Assembly (NCBI GenBank): GCA_029863035.1
Contig: JAOTWH010000090.1
Coordinates: 1 to 8,283, forward strand
From: Acidimicrobiia bacterium
Lineage (GTDB): Bacteria > Actinomycetota > Acidimicrobiia > UBA5794 > JAOTWH01
Direction of reading: 5' to 3'
Length of the DNA stretch: 8,283 nucleotides
The notes beneath the pieces are model-generated. The model made no database searches, was not told where the DNA came from, and saw only the letters and a program-made list of their open reading frames with translations. A program made the position numbers and the translations under genes. This document shows positions 6,839 to 8,283 of the stretch, one piece after another (positions within the stretch are counted from its first letter, which is position 1; every line of letters begins with the position of its first letter).

Positions 6839-7258
6839 CTATTGCTGCGGGCGGGTGTCGATGAGCCCTGGCACTATCTGGTTGCCGATCTCGAGGAAAT
6901 AGCGGTAGACATCCACATCGAGAGTGGTGAAGTCGAATTCGAAAGTGTCTCCCTTGGCAAGCAGCGGGCTTTCGAACAAGCCCCGGGTGCGAGAGACGAT
7001 GATGTATTCGCGGTCGTCGGTGTTTTCCCAACGGACGATCTGGAATTCGTCGAGGTCAAGGTCGACAACCGCAGGCTGGAAGGCACCATTCGAGATATCG
7101 ATCTTGAAGAGACCCTCCGGCAGGGGAATGGTCGTCGTGGTGGTGGCGGGACGGCGATCTGCGGCGAGGGCCTCGGGGGACGGCCCAGAACCGCAAGCAG
7201 CGGTAAGGATCACGCCTCCCAGGACCAAGACGAACAAACCCGCACCGCTTCTTGCCAA
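6839..7258 (-). CDS. Cupredoxin-like lipoprotein lacking copper ligands
   Basis: The product is 139 residues from a TTG start at 7258, which is preceded by GAGGAGG at a five-base spacing. Other upstream starts would need an implausible Pro/Arg-rich leader. Residues 8-21 are hydrophobic and end ILTAAC. C22 is the likely lipidated cysteine, so the protein should be exported and anchored on the outer face of the membrane. A linker with five consecutive threonines spans about residues 39-43. From about residue 50 the text resembles a plastocyanin/azurin-like domain: IVRWENTDD, FESPLLAKGDTFEF, VYRYFLEIG, PGLIDT. Aligned by eye to the usual copper-site pattern, the ligands His, Cys, His and Met fall on Y85, L122, G125 and V129, so type 1 copper binding is not expected. 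It leads the three-gene membrane cassette. The family call is a by-eye inference, and the actual role is unknown. Confidence 0.72.
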   Translation of the reverse strand: MARSGAGLFVLVLGGVILTAACGSGPSPEALAADRRPATTTTTIPLPEGLFKIDISNGAFQPAVVDLDLDEFQIVRWENTDDREYIIVSRTRGLFESPLLAKGDTFEFDFTTLDVDVYRYFLEIGNQIVPGLIDTRPQQ

Positions 7259-7347
7259 TCGAGCCTCCTCGGGCGCGGAGGCTAGCGCATAGGCAATCGC
7301 AGGATTGGTGAATGTCCTGTGTTCGGGTGGCAGCCGAGTACGGTTCG
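7259..7347. promoter_or_regulatory. Divergent intergenic region between the lipoprotein cassette and dinB
   Basis: These 89 bases (53 if dinB starts at 7312) must hold the start signals for both divergent genes unless transcription enters from elsewhere. I found no convincing -35/-10 pair on either strand. An AGGA at 7301-7304 would serve the alternative dinB ATG at 7312. A half-site GTTCG near 7321 has no matching partner for an actinobacterial LexA box. Confidence 0.45.
7262..7283 (-). promoter_or_regulatory. Hairpin enclosing the Shine-Dalgarno of the lipoprotein gene
   Basis: On the minus strand AGCCTCC (7283-7277) pairs perfectly with GGAGGCT (7268-7262) across an eight-base loop. The second arm contains most of the GAGGAGG ribosome binding site (7269-7263) of the TTG start at 7258. 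If both arms are transcribed, the structure would hide the Shine-Dalgarno and could damp or condition translation of the lipoprotein and its coupled downstream genes. The repeat itself is directly visible, but the regulatory role is inference. It is not followed by a T-run on either strand, so a terminator reading is unlikely. Confidence 0.5.
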
Positions 7348-8283
7348 ATGGTGCGCGAGCCGATCCTTCACGTGGACATGGACGCATTCTTCGTCGAGGT
7401 GGAGCGTCTAGCCAACCCGTCGCTGGTTGGGGTCCCGGTTCTGGTGGGTGGCATTTCGGGACGATCGGTGGTGGCAGCTGCCAGCTACGAGGCTCGCCGA
7501 CACGGGGTGCGATCGGCAATGCCGATGGGTGTAGCACGAAGTCGCTGCCCGATGGCGGTCGTGGTGCCTCCGGACCACTCGAAATACCGTGCTGCATCCC
7601 GCCACGTCTTTGAGATCCTGAGATCGTTCACGCCCCGAGTCGAGGGGATCAGCATCGACGAGGGGTTCTTGGATGTCAGTGGGTTGCGCCTCCACTACGA
7701 CGACGGAGCCCAGGTAGGAGCCGCTATCCGGGATCGATTGGCGACCGAGGCTCAGCTGCCGGCATCGGTCGGGGTGGCGACCACCAAGCTGATCGCCAAA
7801 CTGGCAAGCGAGGCCGCCAAACCAAATGGCTTGTTGGTGGTTCCGGCTGGCCATGAGCTCGAGTTCCTTCACCCCCTGCCGGTGCGAGCACTTTGGGGGG
7901 TGGGGGAAGCAACATACGCGTCCCTGGAGACCTTGGGCGTCGCATCCGTCGGCGACCTGGCTGCACTACCGAAACCGGCGGCGGTTCGAAGATTGGGGGA
8001 ATCCGTTGGCTCTCACCTGTGGGAACTGGCATGGGCAAGGGATCCTCGCCCGGTCACGCCAGGCGAGGGAGCCAAGTCGATCTCGGTGGAGGAGACATAC
8101 GAGCACGATCTGAGTGGTGCTACCGACGTCGACGAGGAGATGTTCCGGCACTGCGACCGCCTGGCTCGCCGCTTGCGCCAAGCCCAGGTAGCGGCCCGAA
8201 CGGTAAGTCTGAAGGTCCGGTTCTCCGATTTCGAGACCATCGTTCGCAGTCACACCGTCGAGGCTCCCATCGATACAACCAAG
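7348..8283 (+). CDS. dinB: DNA polymerase IV, Y family (3' truncated by window edge)
   Basis: The frame is open to the last base, giving 312 residues without a stop. This is a low-fidelity translesion polymerase that copies past damaged template bases. The metal-binding acidic residues are visible: D10 in LHVDMDAFF, and D104-E105 in SIDEGFLDVSG. SYEARRHGVRSAMPM (finger region) and SVGVATTKLIAKLASEAAKP (palm) are classic family blocks. A helix-hairpin-helix-like thumb segment with LWGVG is at residues 182-186. The little-finger domain begins near KSISVEETY (243 on) and is cut by the window end, so the C-terminal clamp-binding peptide cannot be seen. I chose the ATG at 7348 because it gives the usual short N-terminus. 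An in-frame ATG at 7312 has an AGGA seven bases upstream and would add 12 residues, so it is a real alternative. It is transcribed away from the lipoprotein cassette. No convincing LexA box was seen. Confidence 0.94.
   Translation, partial: MVREPILHVDMDAFFVEVERLANPSLVGVPVLVGGISGRSVVAAASYEARRHGVRSAMPMGVARSRCPMAVVVPPDHSKYRAASRHVFEILRSFTPRVEGISIDEGFLDVSGLRLHYDDGAQVGAAIRDRLATEAQLPASVGVATTKLIAKLASEAAKPNGLLVVPAGHELEFLHPLPVRALWGVGEATYASLETLGVASVGDLAALPKPAAVRRLGESVGSHLWELAWARDPRPVTPGEGAKSISVEETYEHDLSGATDVDEEMFRHCDRLARRLRQAQVAARTVSLKVRFSDFETIVRSHTVEAPIDTTK

Noticed and set aside
7262..7283. Reading the AGCCTCC/GGAGGCT hairpin as an intrinsic terminator
   Set aside because: Neither strand has a T-run after the stem, and the stem overlaps a ribosome binding site directly upstream of a gene.
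6770..7285. Plus-strand 171-codon open frame with an acidic, protein-like middle
   Set aside because: It is the complement of the lipoprotein gene, which has a lipobox, a Shine-Dalgarno and a cupredoxin-like pattern. The plus-strand text ends in low-complexity Gly/Arg/Ser and has no recognisable domain.
7314..7330. Possible LexA (SOS) operator before dinB
   Set aside because: Only a GTTCG half-site is present. No GAAC partner occurs at the spacing of the actinobacterial consensus GAACrnnnGTTY.
7895..7906. G-rich run (six G, T, five G) in dinB as a slippage or quadruplex site
   Set aside because: The reading frame continues through it and encodes the expected LWGVG thumb motif. The run is too short and unrepeated to argue for a function.

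Overview
The window is about 62% GC by eye, densely coded and has almost no intergenic space. It looks like a bacterial chromosome, most likely an actinobacterium. The evidence is high GC with many G/C third codon positions, an acyl carrier protein whose active-site motif is of the VDSL type (as in mycobacterial AcpM), a Thr-run linker behind a lipobox, and a DNA polymerase IV that reads closest to the actinobacterial DinX/DinB type. An Acidimicrobiia-like lineage is plausible, but this is inference and not proven by the sequence.

Layout, left to right. Positions 1-5758 are one co-directional plus-strand block: the C-terminal end of an AlaC-type aminotransferase, a low-specificity threonine aldolase, then a complete fatty-acid-synthesis core in the order fabD-fabH-fabG-acpP-fabF. 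Gaps are 2, 30, 19, -1, 12 and 2 bases, so the genes are probably cotranscribed and partly translationally coupled. FabD loads malonate onto AcpP, FabH starts the chain, FabF elongates it and FabG reduces the beta-keto product. The dehydratase, the enoyl reductase and acetyl-CoA carboxylase are not in the window. All catalytic residues I checked are present.

Positions 5755-7258 are a minus-strand three-gene cassette, transcribed from right to left: a small lipoprotein with a cupredoxin-like C-terminal half, a polytopic membrane protein with about eight predicted helices, and a 103-residue two-helix membrane protein. I do not recognise this cassette. The lipoprotein aligns by eye with the plastocyanin-type copper-site region, but all four ligand positions are replaced. 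Its start is a TTG behind a strong Shine-Dalgarno that lies in one arm of a perfect hairpin. The last cassette gene converges on fabF and the two stop codons overlap.

Positions 7259-7347 are the divergent intergenic region. From 7348 a Y-family DNA polymerase IV (dinB) runs off the right edge.

The fatty-acid part is ordinary. The membrane/lipoprotein cassette is the only part that might be undescribed, and its function cannot be read from sequence alone. No tRNA, rRNA, CRISPR array, insertion sequence or intrinsic terminator was seen, and no gene-free stretch exceeds 100 bases.
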